From positions 67,414,536 through 67,478,535 of the forward strand of contig CM055094.1 of the NCBI GenBank assembly GCA_029204225.1: DNA of 64,000 nt, written 5' to 3'. The notes below the pieces were generated by a model. The model saw only the letters and a list, made by a program, of their open reading frames with translations. It searched no databases and was not told where the DNA came from. Origin of the DNA: Diphasiastrum complanatum (lineage: Eukaryota; Streptophyta; Lycopodiopsida; Lycopodiales; Lycopodiaceae). A program made the position numbers and the translations under genes. Shown piece by piece: positions 35,701-46,849 of this stretch (within the stretch, counting starts at the first letter, position 1; each line of letters starts with the position of its first letter).

Positions 35701-37450
35701 TGGACATCTACATAGTTTTAATGAAGGTCAAATTGTGAGACTATTCACCAAAAACATATTGGAGTCATGATGGCTTACATTATGTGCATTAGTAGATAAA
35801 AGCATCAGCTTTTGCAATGTAAATACTAGTGAAAGTTGATATTAGCATCAAGGAATAAAATCACTTTTAAAACTCGAAATAGTCAATATTATCAACGCTT
35901 GAGAATTGTGTCAATCAAGATAAGTATCATTAGAAGGGTAAATCCACCATTGCAACCTTGAGCACATGGGCATTTAAATATTTGAACAAATCAAACAGCT
36001 CTAAACATATGTATTTCAAAGATAGTGATTGATGTTAGCATCATTATACAATTCACGTCAACATCACATTATGATTCACGTGCAATTTTCCAGACTATAT
36101 CTAGAGACATAAGAAAAAATAGGAAATGCATGTGACCTTAGAAAGAGGCTATGAATGATGCCACTATGAATAAATATAAAGCATTTCATAAGGAGCTCAA
36201 ATTTTGACTATGCATGAGCATACACACTAACTCATATAGAGCAAGCATCAAGGCATCGACATCATCTTCTGATGCTATTACACATCTCATGGTGGAAACA
36301 ATTTGAAATGCTACCAAAAGCATATTCAAGCTTGGATGGTAAGTCAATTGTTAAAATTACAAATTTAACACAAGTTGTAACAAGCACCTGTTAGGTGCAT
36401 GCACATAAAGGTGCATGTCTAACCCATTCTCACCTGTTGGGGCATAACGGAGTATCGATATATCATGATGTAACTAGACAATTATATCAATTAGACAAAA
36501 AGGTAGACTTGTGTATGCATTGAGCCCTTTGATAGTTGCAATTTTTTTTCCAAATTGACAAAAATCTACACATGAAAAAATCCCATATTTTTCTTTGAGT
36601 TTTTTTAAAACTCAAGCTGCCCCAACTTTCATTAAGAAATAGGCTCGAGCAATAATCAAACTACTAATCTTGTGTTTCTTTTCAGCAATCTCTTATTCTG
36701 ATGCCAACACTGCTCTTGGAAGTGCAATCTTGCAAGCCAAAATAGCTTGAAAATGGTAAGGTACAACCACATGGCTATGCTCTAGTTGTAGAAAGCCAAG
36801 GTAGGGGATGTTACCTAAGGTAAACTCATTCATCATCTTCCTCAATCGATTTTTATATTTAAAAAGGGGATTCTACAAGCGAACCAAGGATAAATAGAGT
36901 CCACTGCATGAGCCTCTCATTGCATGCTATTATATAACGAGTCAGAAGAATAAAGTGTCCACGAAACTAGATTCTTAACAATAGCACTCATGTGTTCCTT
37001 TGATCTTGGTTGAAGTAATAATCATTGGACATTTCAGTTAAAGTCATGACGATAGTCTAAGATTCACCTTATTACGGTTTCACTATAGATTTGACATCTC
37101 TTTTAAGTTTGAAATATCAATACTTGGTTTTGGTTTTGGTTTTTCAAGTGTTTTTTTGAATGTAACTAGAATTTTTTTTTTTTTTTTGGCATTTAGAACT
37201 TTTTAACACATGAAGTTGCTTGTTTTCTTATGAGTGTAGTTTATAAGTAATGTTTTCAAACTATTTAAACTAATCATTGTGATGAGTTTGGATTCATGAA
37301 TGTGATAATGTAGATATTAAAAATACATGGTACAGTGAACCCAAGATAATTGATACCTCCTCTCTATATGTTGATCCTTTGCACTGGTTAGTTTTTTTAT
37401 TACTCCCAAGAATTTTACAAAACAAAAGTGTTAACTGTTATTTGTTAAAT
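35701..37450. other. Long non-coding stretch
   Basis: AT-rich with no recognisable domain in any frame; a poly-T run lies near 37175. No feature could be supported. Confidence 0.5.
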
Positions 37451-37770
37451 ATGTTATTTGACACGAATCTAGCGGGTGGCACCATTCGAGAGTTTAAGAT
37501 TTTATAAAATTCGATTGCTCCCTGTTTCAGAATATTGATCTTCTTGAGCTATGTCTGGTTACATGACTGGTTTATGCATGTAGCTGAGTATCGGATCCGT
37601 GACTCCCACTGACAGGCTGGGAAGTACACGTTGCAATCTGAGTAACGCTTCTGTTTTGTAACTGTTCTAATAAGAGGAAGAACCATAAGAACCGTAATTA
37701 CAGAAGAACGAAGAAGAAGTAAAAGAAACAACAAAACCGTGTTCACAGATTCAGTGAATATGTGAACATT

Positions 37771-37786
37771 TGGCGCCATTCCACAG
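37771..37786 (+). promoter_or_regulatory. Primer-binding site, TGGCGCC type
   Basis: TGGCGCCATTCCACAG starts two bases after a plausible LTR end. Only the first eight bases match the classic plant gypsy PBS, so support is moderate. Confidence 0.4.
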
Positions 37787-38029
37787 CTACACAGACATTA
37801 AACCAAGCCATATCTTTCTAATATGTGATGCCAAACAATCGCTCTGTGACCTCCCACACGTTCATTGAAGAGCTCGCCACTTTGGTCCTAACACCGACGT
37901 GCAGCTCATTTCTCAGCCGGACTTCACGATTCTTACCAAGCCGAGCTCCACGACTCATGTCTGGACCGGACCGCTACCTACTAACTCTCGACCGAGCCAC
38001 TATTTCAATATCCTGACATGTCCTGAGTT

Positions 38030-38690
38030 TCACCTCAACCGACGCTCATCGTTCAAATCTCGACCGGAGCCATAAGTCCAGATTTCGACCGAAGGCCTCT
38101 TTAACATCTCGACCGAAGGCAACCTTCAAATCTCGATTGGAGCCTTCAGTCCTGATCTCAGTCGAAGCGATCCTTCACATCTCATCCGGAGCCGAAGGAA
38201 CCTTCAAATCTCAACCGGAGCCTTCAGTCCTGATCTCAGCCGAAGGGATCCTTCACATCTCAACCGGAGCTGAAGTGCTCTATTCAATCTCAACCAAAGC
38301 CCAACGCTGAAATCTCGACCGAAGCTTTTTTCTGGAACCTCGACCGATGCCCATCAGTCAGATCTCAACTGACGGAAGTCGCTCAGTTCTCAACCGATGG
38401 GATCCACTTCCAATCTCAACCGACAACAGTGTCAGATCTCAATCGACACACTCTATTGAATCTCAACCGACACACACTATCAAATCTCAACCGGAGCCCA
38501 ACGCTGAAATCTCGACCGAAGCTTTTTTTTGGAACCTCGATCTCGACCGACAGTCTTGAGTTAAATCTCGACCGAAGGCATCGTTCAAATCTCGACCGGA
38601 GCCATAAGTCCAGATTTTGACCGAAGGCCTCTTTAACATCTCGACCGAAGGCAACCTTCAAATCTCGACCGGAGCCTCATTGGTGCACTG
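38030..38690 (+). repeat. ATCTCGACCGAAG minisatellite with higher-order duplication
   Basis: About twenty degenerate units of 25-35 bp are built on AATCTCGACCGAAGGC / AATCTCAACCGGAGCC alternation. Longer blocks recur: CCATAAGTCCAGATTT(C/T)GACC followed by GGCCTCTTTAACATC occurs at 38070 and 38602, and CCCAACGCTGAAATCTCGAC at 38300 and 38492. One inverted unit (GGCTCCGGTTGAGATTTCAG) lies just outside, at 38754. The array yields short Ser/Thr-rich frames that are not genes. Confidence 0.92.
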
Positions 38691-39199
38691 TCTTGGTGTT
38701 ATCTTGCAATCTTGTGTGTAGACTGCTCATTTATTGCTATTTTCAAAGCTTGGGCTCCGGTTGAGATTTCAGCGTGCGGAACAGGAGGAGTGTGAAATTG
38801 AATAGAATTGAATCCAGGTCTATGAGTGTGTTTGTTGACAAGTGATTGGCGAGGCTAACAGCTCGTGGATTTGGGAATGATGGAGCCAACAATGTGGCTC
38901 TAGTCAGTGTGTAGAAATTCAGATTTGTTTAAATAATTGGAATGTTGTTGCAGGGATCTGAACGTGGACAAGGTTGCAGGATTTCGATGTAGAAGGTTAA
39001 AAAAAAAAAAGACATGAATGCCAATTTTTTTTCAAAAAAACAACACTCATACCAATAAAAAGCCCTTTTTATGTTGAGTCTCCACCTTCACTTCCTTCAA
39101 CACCCTAAAAAATCCAAAAAACACCAAAAAACCTAAAAAATTGAAAACACCAAAAATCCTACAAAATTCAAAAACACCAACAACTCATACCCCAGTACC

Positions 39200-39492
39200 C
39201 AATGGACCAACAAAATGATCATCAAGTCCAAGACAATTATCCATATGAGATCAGGTCCCCTGAAGCTGAACAGATCAGACGTCATAGGTTCTATTGAATG
39301 AGAGCCGAACTCCAAGAGCTATCCACAAATCCGTTCAATGGACACGAATCTAATAGAGTCGAGTCTTCACGCGCACGACTCCATTTTTATGCTGCTGACC
39401 CCTCACAGGCCAGAACCAACCTTAATGGAGTCCCTGCTACCCACGGAGCTCATCTTGAAAGACGTACACCCAAGCTAGATCTACCAAATTAA
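39200..39492 (+). pseudogene. Gypsy gag-like N-terminus
   Basis: ATG at about 39200 opens MDQQNDHQVQDNYPYEIRSP, then EAEQIRRHRFY, a TGA at 39295, and MRAELQELSTNPFNG continuing to a stop at 39492. The Gln/Asn/Asp-rich start about 1.4 kb after a TGGCGCC PBS suits a Tat/Athila gag, but no capsid signature is visible. A further Lys/Glu-rich frame at 39690-40170 (KELQKMKDEDIREPANK) may be the remainder. Confidence 0.35.
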
Positions 39493-40170
39493 CACAAGCA
39501 TTGGAAAATCGGTCTCCTTCTTCAACCAACCTCTTGCCATACTTCTGCGCCCATTTTCATGTCTATCATCCACACCATCTATCGTTGTCACCAACACTCT
39601 CCCTTCCATCTGTTTGTTTATCATCAGTTTACTGTTCTTCTGAGAACTTCCCAATTTTTGATAGTCTTACCGAAGCAGCTGATAGATCATTGCAAGTGTC
39701 TTATGGAGACCAACTACCACCTATATTGGTTGTTCAGCCGAAGAAGATCTACAAAAGCAGGCGAAGTAGCTCGAAGAAATAAAAAAATAATAATACAAAG
39801 AAACTGAGGAGGAAAGGACAAAACTTAAGACAGATGAGTCAGATCGATCTTGATCAAAAGAAACTCTCTAGAATAATGATAGCTGAATCCCCTCTTATGA
39901 AGCCCAAAGAGACCCAAAAGTAACAGATCAAAAGAAAGAGCTGCAGAAAATGAAAGATGAAGACATTCGTGAACCTGCAAATAAAGCAAGCTCCTCACCC
40001 AGCAAGTGGTGGTCGAAGCTCGACATTGCAAGGGTCCAAGGCTACAAATGTAGAACTATCAGTTCCTTCACCTTGTCACCAAGCCTTCATCATGTTTCCT
40101 CACCGTTACCAAACCGTCCATCCAAAACTGTTTCTACCACCAAATTTTTTATGATGAGTCCATCCCCTTG

Positions 40171-41682
40171 AGACTGATAACCAAGATTTGTGCTACCTAT
40201 CAGAAAAGGGCATCGACAAGACTGGAACTTCAACTGAGAGAAGAACCACGGAAACACCCAGAGGCAAATGGAGGATACAGACCTCCCAGAAGAAACCAAA
40301 GATGGAATTTGCCAAGAAACCAAAGATGAAACCGTCAATGGCAGATACAAGTGACTAAACAAAGAGACATGAGGAAAGCACTCGAGCATGCAAATTATGA
40401 AGTTGCTGGGAGCTTACCAATTTTGAGAATGTCAACCACCTATAGCAATAAGACATTCTAATCCAATTGTGGCAATTTGTGAAAAACAGTTTTTGTGATA
40501 AAGACTGGCGACAATAAGCACTTGGTTTTATGTAAGTGAACGAGGATTTACGCTTTTCCAAGTGACGATTGAAGATGCCAATGCAAAGCAGAGCAACATC
40601 GTCCAATATGAGTTGCAGTGGGTCCTACAACACATTAGGCGTGGGATATTGTTGGCTGATTCTAATGAATCCCCAAGATACTCGGATAGAGCAACTCAAG
40701 AGCACCTCTCACCTTAGACCGAGGAGGTCTCTGAGAAGACGAGACTAATGAAGACTGAGAGCTGAGAAATACTAGCTAGGGAAAACGAGTAAGTCTCATG
40801 GTGAATCCCGGAAGATGGAATGACCATGTAGGAGCTAGTATTTCTAAGCAAATGCAATAAATGCAAGTAGACCCCTCTTAAAGAAAGTAGAGTGAGCCAC
40901 CTTTTGATGGTGACCTCTAGTGGAGAGCAATATTCCACTTGTAATTTGTGAAATGTGGAAATTCCACTAGGATGCCACCTAAGGAGCTCTCTTGCTTATT
41001 TAAGAGACTCTCTCTTTGTGAAGAGGAGCTTTTGCATTGTATCTACTCCATGCTTAATAAGAAGATTTTCCATGAGTTTGATGCTACACTAAGCTCCTTG
41101 ATCATGATGGTTTTCTTGAGTGATACCCCTATGATCATGCCCTTCCCTCCTTTTGTGTGTGGTTGTGGATTTAGAGTGGATTAGTTTTCTTGCTTTCCTA
41201 GTTGTGGATTAGCTTTCTTGTTTTCTTGTGGATTGATGTAGAAGCCAGCATTCAAGTAAACTAAATAGGCTGGATCAGTGGTGTGATTCTTGCATATCTC
41301 TATACAATCCAGTTCTTGATGTTCTTGGGATGTCCAAGAATCAAAAGGCTGGTTAGTTTCTTGATTGTTGGACTTCTAACATGTTGTAGATTAGTTTCTT
41401 GTTTCTTGTTTTGTCAATTTATGCAAGGTAGTTCAGTGTTAATGTAGTGTAGGCTCTGATTTCAGTCCGTTTTAAGTGTAGGTAGTTGTAGAATCTGTAG
41501 AACGTTCATTGGTTTGCATGCTGATCTATGAATGAGCGTTCTTGGCTCGCATCCATGTAGAATGTAAGTGCGTTCAAGAGCAACGTCCCTGAGTTGCCCT
41601 CTGACAAGCAGGACATAAAGAAAATACTAAACGACACTCTGTCCCTTCTGCTTGGGTTGGCATTGTTGAATCAAGAAGACAT
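40171..41682. other. Non-coding stretch, possible LTR-like promoter near 40.9-41.2 kb
   Basis: 40900-41170 has the look of a copia LTR: CTTATTTAAGAGACTCTCTC (TATA-like) followed by a CT-rich transcribed part. No PBS follows it and no matching copy is in the window. The rest holds nothing recognisable. Confidence 0.3.
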
Positions 41683-42075
41683 CTAACGAATGCCTTTAAG
41701 CCTGGTAACAAGCAGAAACGGTTCTGAAGAAGTAGAAAGAATCAGAGAAATGAGTAAACAACAGGTCCTCGGGAGCAGGGGATTTGTCAACATCTTGTTT
41801 GCTCTCCTCTTGTGCATTTTGCCTCTTGTAGCATTTGGATGCAAAATGCCTTTTCTTCCACAAAAGAAGCATATTAGCTTGGATTTAGCTATCTTGCCCT
41901 TTGCATTTGAGTTTGTTGCTTGATCCTCCTCGGTAGTGTCCTTGTTTTGGTTTTTCTTTTTGCCTTTTCTTGATAAATTTTCTTTCTCATCTTCATCACG
42001 CAAGGACAAGGAATTCATCCTACTCTTGGCATGTACAAGCTCTTGAGGATGGACAAGCTTTCTCTCACTCATAAT
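41683..42075 (-). pseudogene. Inverted copia gag fragment
   Basis: The minus strand encodes MSERKLVHPQELVHAKSRMN, LSLRDEDEKENLSRKGKKK and ICFFCGRKGILHPNATRGK, a gag C-terminal region with a damaged zinc knuckle (C-x2-C kept, the His and last Cys lost or shifted). It is a relative of the gag segment that begins at 42076 on the plus strand, in head-to-head orientation. No PR domain follows to the left. Confidence 0.6.
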
Positions 42076-43248
42076 GATGGCAAAGCTCTCTTTGCCAAGG
42101 ATAAGCACAAAGGGAGGAGCAAGAACCAACATCAACAATCCTCAAGCAAGGACAAAGTCAAATCCAAAGACAAAGATGAGGAGGAAGATGATTCCTCTAA
42201 TGCTTCATCATCCATGCTCAAGAAGAAGAAGATCAAGTGCTTTTATTGTGGCAAGAAAGGTCATTATTCCACCAATTGCTTCAAGAAGAAGAATCAACTC
42301 AAGAAATCCAACATTACCAATGAGAAGGAAGACACTATTGCAAGTGATGGAGAGGGATCTCTTATGGTCTCTAGTTTCTCATCTACTCCTTTCAAGAAGG
42401 ATGGCCTATGGTATATTGATAGTGGAGCCTCTTCACATATGTGTAGCTCCAAGGACTCTTTCTCTTCTATTGCACCTTATGATGGAGTCAAGAAATCAAT
42501 ATACACTGCAAATGATTTTGAATGTCCTATTGAAGGCATAGGGAACATTCCCTTGAAGCTTGCATCCTCTAAAGTTCTTTCTCTCTCTAGAGTTCTTAAT
42601 GTACCTAAGCTTACCAAGAATCTTATTAGTGTTGGCCAATTGCTTGATAATGGCCTTGATGTAAAATTCAATGTTGATACTTGCACTATCAAGAAGAATG
42701 ATGAGATACTTGCATTAGGATCTAGATTTGGTGGAATCTATAAACTAGATCCAAATGAGTATGTGAATGCTTGTAATGTTGCTCTTGTGAACAAGCTCTC
42801 TATGGAGGAATTATGGCATAGGAGGTTGGGACATCCCAACTACAAATCCATGCTCTTTATGATCAAAGAATCCAAAGTTATTGGCTTGCCAAAGTCATTC
42901 TCCAAGAAGATCAAGCCTTGTGAGGCTTGTGCTATTGCTAAATCTCACAAAAAGCCATTTACAAGATCTTCTATCAAAAGCAAGCATCCTTTGGAGTTAA
43001 TCCACTCGGATGTGCATTTCTCATCAACTACAAGCAAGGGAGGAGCCACTTGTTTTGTTACTTTCATTGATGATTACACAAGATTTACTTGGATATATCT
43101 TCTTGCTTCTAAATCTATGGTGTTTGATCATTTCCTTATTTTCAAAGCTTATGTAGAGAAGCAATTTTCATTCAAGATTAAAGCTCTTAGAAGTGATGGA
43201 GGTGGTGAATATATCTCCAATAAATTTCAAGATTTTTGTGAGCTTTAA
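42076..43248 (+). pseudogene. Copia gag end, protease and integrase core
   Basis: ALFAKDKHKGRSKNQ starts the copia homology. The zinc knuckle is CFYCGKKGHYSTNC (about 42239-42280). The protease active site is LWYIDSGASSHMCSSKDSF (D-S-G-A intact). The integrase zinc domain is LWHRRLGHPNYKSM and CEACAIAKSHKKPF. The core follows with HSDVHF (first Asp), FVTFIDDYTRFTWIYLL and LRSDGGGEYISNKF (second Asp). A TAA at 43246 follows DFCEL and is the only stop in this part. Residues before 42076 in this frame are antisense to the inverted gag and not genuine. Confidence 0.93.
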
Positions 43249-44600
43249 GGCATTAAAAGAGAGTTCTCTTGTGCCTACTCTCCATCTCAAAATGGAGTGG
43301 CCGAGAGAAAGAATAGATCTCTATGTGAATGTGCAAAATCTATGAGAATTGAGGCATCTTTGCCCAAAGATTTTTGGGGAGAAGCCATTAATTGTGCAAA
43401 TTATCTTTGCAATAGGCTCCCACATATAGCTCTTGGAAGAAAGTCACCATATGAAATCTTATTTTTGAAGAAGCCTAAGGTTGATCACCTTAGAGTTTTT
43501 GGATGCTTATGTTTTGTCCATATTCCCTTGGAAACAAGGAAGAAGGAAGATCCTAGTGCATGCAAAGGGATCATGGTTGGATACTCATCCACCAAGAAGG
43601 CCTATAGAGTCTTTATACTCTCTACTTCTCAAGTTATTGAAAGTAGAGATGTTGTCTTTCATGAAGATCAACACTCATCTTTTGAAGAGGCCGAGATCAA
43701 GAAATCTATGGATGCATTATCAATTATTGATTTTGAAGACAATCATGATGTGATGGGGTCAAGATTTGAAGAAGACTCTCCTCGAATTTTCTCACCAAGA
43801 AGATCCATGAGAGATAGATCCGAGCCTAAGAGGCTCTCATATGTTGACAAAGGCAAACAAGTGGATCTTGATTCCACTAATTATGTTTTTTATGTCTCTC
43901 ATGAAGAGCCAAAGAATGTACAAGATGCACTCAATACCAAGGAGTGGTATGATGCCATGAAGCAAGAGTATGATGCATTGATCACCAACAATACTTGGGA
44001 GCTTGTGGATCCTCCATCCAACAAGCATGTGATTGGTTGCAAGTGGGTATTTCGGATCAAGTTCAATCACGATGGCACCATCAACAAGAATAAAGCAAGA
44101 TTATGTGCCAAAGGATTTGCTCAAATCCATGGTCTTGATTATGAGGAGACCTTTGCACCCGTTGCAAAGATGGTGACAGTAAGAATTCTTATTTCTCGTG
44201 CTTGTTTTTTCAAGTGGAAGGTGTTTCAATTAGATGTATCCAATGCTTTTCTAAATGGTTATCTTGAGGAGGAGATCTATATGGAACAACCTCAAGGATT
44301 CATCAAGGATGAGTCCAAAGTGTGTTTGCTCTTCAAAAGTCTTTATGGACTCAAGCAAGCACTAAAATCATGGTATTCAAGACTTAACTCTTTTCTTATC
44401 TCACTAGGATTTACTCTTAGTGACTATAATCCTTCCATGTATCTAAAGTTTGTTGATAGCAATATTGTCATTCTTCTAATTTATGTTGATGACATTATTC
44501 TTTGTGGAAGTTGTATCAAGCTAGTTGATGAAACCAAGCTAGCACTTGGATGTGAGTTTAAAAAGGCAAGATCTAGGAGAGATGCATTACATCCTAGGCC
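43249..44600 (+). pseudogene. Copia integrase C-terminus and reverse transcriptase
   Basis: It continues in frame after the stop: SPSQNGVAERKNRSLCECAK holds the catalytic Glu of integrase. FGCLCFVHIP and MVGYSSTKKAYRVF are the GKGY-like C-terminal region. RT begins at NTWELVDPPSNKHVIGCKWV, then FAQIHGLDYEETFAPVAKM, VFQLDVSNAFLNGYLEEEIY, LYGLKQALKSWYSRL and LLIYVDDIILCG with the catalytic YVDD. A frameshift occurs after about 44550, where the next frame picks up GEMHYILGLEI. The GLKQALKSW site has Leu where Pro (QAPRAW) is usual. Confidence 0.93.
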
Positions 44601-45448
44601 TAGAAATTTATTTTTATGAAAATCATGTGTTTATATGCCAATCTAGATATGCTCACTCTATGTTGAAAAAATTTCATATGGAAAATTCTAAGAGCATAGA
44701 TACTCCAGTGGAGCAAATTGTAAAAGATCCTAATAAAGGTGATGAAAGATCCTTTGAGGACATCACACTTTTTAGGAGTCTTGTAAGCTCCTTGATTTGG
44801 CTTACCATTACTAGGCCCGATCTAAGTTTTTGTGTGCACAAATTGAGTCAATTTATGCAAGATCCTAAGATCCATCATTGGAAGATGGCCAAGAGGATTC
44901 TAAGATATGTATCTTCATCTTGTGATTATGGTCTACTCTATAAAAGTGAAGATCTATCCATTATTGGCTACTCGGATTCGGACTTTGCAAGTGACAAGAT
45001 GGATCGAAAGTCTATTAGTGCATACACTATATTTCTTGGAGGCAATCTAATATCTTGGCTTTCCAAAAAGCAAGATACTATATCTCTCTCTTCATGTGAG
45101 GCCGAGTACAAAGCACTCACTACAACTACCAAAGAAGTGCTTTGGATCAAGAGGTTATTAATGGAGCTAAAGTGCATCAAGGAGGATGATCTACCAGTGA
45201 TCAAGTGTGATAACATCTTGGCCCAAGCTCTTGCCAATAATCCCATATTTCATGCAAGAAGCAAGCACATAGAAGTGGCACACCATTTTGTGAGAGAAAA
45301 GCTTATTGGAGGAGAAATCTATTTGGAGCATGTCAACTCGTCCTCTTGTATTGCCGATCTACTCACCAAGCCTTTGAGCAAAAGTGCTTTCATCAAGCAT
45401 AGATCTAATCTTGGAGTTATATCAAGATCAATGCTCAAATCTTCATAG
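44546..45448 (+). pseudogene. Copia RT end and RNase H
   Basis: DLGEMHYILGLEIYF, DTPVEQIVKDPNKG and RSLVSSLIWLTITRPDLSFC are the RT thumb and connection. RNase H: GYSDSDFASDKMDRKSIS (first Asp), LSSCEAEYKALTTTTKEVLW (Glu), VIKCDNILAQALANNP (Asp) and HIEVAHHFVREKL. The end is IADLLTKPLSKSAF, the usual copia terminus. The stop at 45446 is followed within 20 bp by a purine tract and the LTR. This segment is open throughout. Confidence 0.93.
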
Positions 45449-45454
45449 ATAATT

Positions 45455-46093
45455 TTTTAGGAGGAGTGTGAAGAATTGAAAAAGATTATCTATGTTAGAT
45501 ATAGGGGTCTTATGTTTTTTACATCAAGCATCTAGGTGTAGGATGTTGATAGGAATAAATTTGGCATAGATGGCAAATTATGCATTTCCACTTGTAATGC
45601 CACTATTGAGCCAAAGTAGAGTAAGAGGCTAAACACGTGCCAATTAGAGTGTAGACAAGTGTAAAGCTTTTGTTTGATGAATTCCAAGAGGTCCAATAGG
45701 ATTTAGAGGTGGAACCTTGTGAGGTCTAATAGGAAATTGAGGTGTGCTTGAATATAGTCCAATAGAATTAAGAGGTGCATGGATCAATGGTCCAATAGAA
45801 TCAAGAGGTGACAAAGTATGGTCCAATCATAGTTAAGCATAGTGGTAGCTCGTGGATCTACTAGTATCATTGTACTCCTCATTTTGAAGCTAATTGATTT
45901 GGTGATTTCATGGATTTTGTGAGTTATTGGATTTCTAGCTTTCTCTCTCTACCCGAGAGCTCATGATGCTTTTTCTCTCTCTACTTGAGGAGAGCAGCTT
46001 GTTTTTACTTAGATTATTTTTTGAATACTTCCCACACGTGTGAGTGAGAGTTGGAAGTGATTGAATGCATGTAGTAGTGTGTTTTTGCCATAG
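45455..46093 (+). repeat. Polypurine tract and 3' LTR of the copia element
   Basis: TTTTAGGAGGAGTG precedes the LTR start, TGTGAAGAATTG at 45467 (or TGAAG at 45469). The right end is placed at TTTTTGCCA, 46093, giving about 627 bp. It contains a CCAAT-bearing tandem array (45687-45845), a CT-rich transcribed part (CTTTCTCTCTCTACCCGAG) and CCACACGTGTGA near its end, the latter shared with the LTR ending at 46828. The right boundary is inferred because there is no partner LTR. Confidence 0.55.
45687..45845 (+). promoter_or_regulatory. Tandem CCAAT repeat array in the LTR U3
   Basis: Five units of about 31-35 bp: GGTCCAATAGGATTTAGAGG, GGTCTAATAGGAAATTGAGG, AGTCCAATAGAATTAAGAGG, GGTCCAATAGAATCAAGAGG and GGTCCAATCATAGTTAAGC. 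Four keep CCAAT. Tandem repeats in U3 upstream of the start site often act as enhancers in plant retrotransposons; that role is inferred here. Confidence 0.75.
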
Positions 46094-46387
46094 GATCTAA
46101 GATTGATCTTGAATCTCAATCTAGTCTTGATCTTGGTGCATCTACACACCTTAGGAGATCACAAGTACATGTTGATGATGATTACAACTTGCATATAGAT
46201 TGTAGACTTAGAATTAGCAAAAATATGCTAGTAGAAACTCGTGGCAATTCACATGCATTAATTGTAAGTGATCCATAGTGACATGCAAGGCATGCACAAA
46301 GTGAAATGGACACATGCATGATGATTTGTACATTTCTAGTTAGAACTACGACACTTGGAAAAAGTAGGTAGAGATTCATGCATGAGA

Positions 46388-46841
46388 TGTGACAAATGTC
46401 ACATAGACTCTAGTTTTAACTTTAGATGTCATAAAAAGGTGGATGGATGTGGTTCTATCTCGAGCTACCTCAAACTCCATAAATATGTGTAGCTCTCCTC
46501 ATAATTTTTTATGAAGAACCAAAGCTTTGTATCTATCTCTTGCCATTTTGGATCCACACCATTTTTGCTTGATATCTCTCTATCTTTCTCTCTCTAACTC
46601 GTATTGAGGCTAATGCTAATACACTAATTTTTTGTACTTTTTCTCATTTACGATTCATTGCTATCATTCTCTTATGCTTAGCATGCTAGATTGTGGTTAA
46701 GCCATAACTTCTGTACTAGATCTTGCTATTCAATCTAAAATCAGGTTAATGTGCTAATCATAAAGCTTAATTAGATCTTTCATACTTGTGAATCTTCCCC
46801 ACACGTGTGAATTCTGGAAATTTTGTCATGGTATTAGAGCC
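46388..46841 (+). repeat. LTR end with primer-binding site
   Basis: CTGGAAATTTTGTCA ends at 46828 and is followed directly by TGGTATTAGAGCC (46829-46841), a tRNA-iMet PBS with one C-to-T change. The proposed LTR has a TATA-like and CT-rich part (CTCTCTATCTTTCTCTCTC) and CCCACACGTGTGAATTCTGG near its end. The start at TGTGACAAATG is a guess. The sequence after the PBS is the opposite-strand RT at 46850, so this element was cut off just after its PBS. Confidence 0.55.
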
Positions 46842-46849
46842 AATTGATC

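Larger units (their letters stand above)
37450..40170 (+). mobile_element. Tat/Athila-like gypsy remnant: LTR end, PBS, long leader, gag
   Basis: An LTR-like end (GTGAATATGTGAACA, 37754-37768) is followed by TTTGGCGCCATTCCACAG. TGGCGCC is the start of the PBS used by many plant Tat/Athila gypsy elements. A long leader with a minisatellite (38030-38690) precedes a gag-like frame at 39200. Long repeat-bearing leaders are typical of this lineage. No PR, RT or integrase is recognisable before the copia debris at 41.7 kb. The left end of the LTR was not located, so the start given is approximate. Confidence 0.45.
42076..46093 (+). mobile_element. Ty1-copia retrotransposon, 5'-truncated, nearly intact pol
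   Basis: On the plus strand: end of gag with zinc knuckle, PR, integrase, RT, RNase H, purine-rich tract and a 3' LTR. The order IN before RT defines copia. Only one stop (43246) and one frameshift (about 44550-44600) interrupt about 3.4 kb of pol, so it is the youngest-looking element in the window. The 5' LTR, PBS and gag N-terminus are replaced by the inverted gag fragment at 41683-42075. Confidence 0.92.

Noticed and set aside
35529-35738. Plus- and minus-strand frames over the SINE candidate
   Set aside because: No protein similarity; the tRNA-like B box explains the region better.
38030-38690. CRISPR-like array
   Set aside because: Units vary in length and sequence with no constant repeat or unique spacers, and the context is plant retrotransposon DNA. 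It is a minisatellite.
41690-41923. Plus-strand 77-codon frame
   Set aside because: It is the shadow of the inverted gag fragment, whose zinc-knuckle remains support the minus strand.
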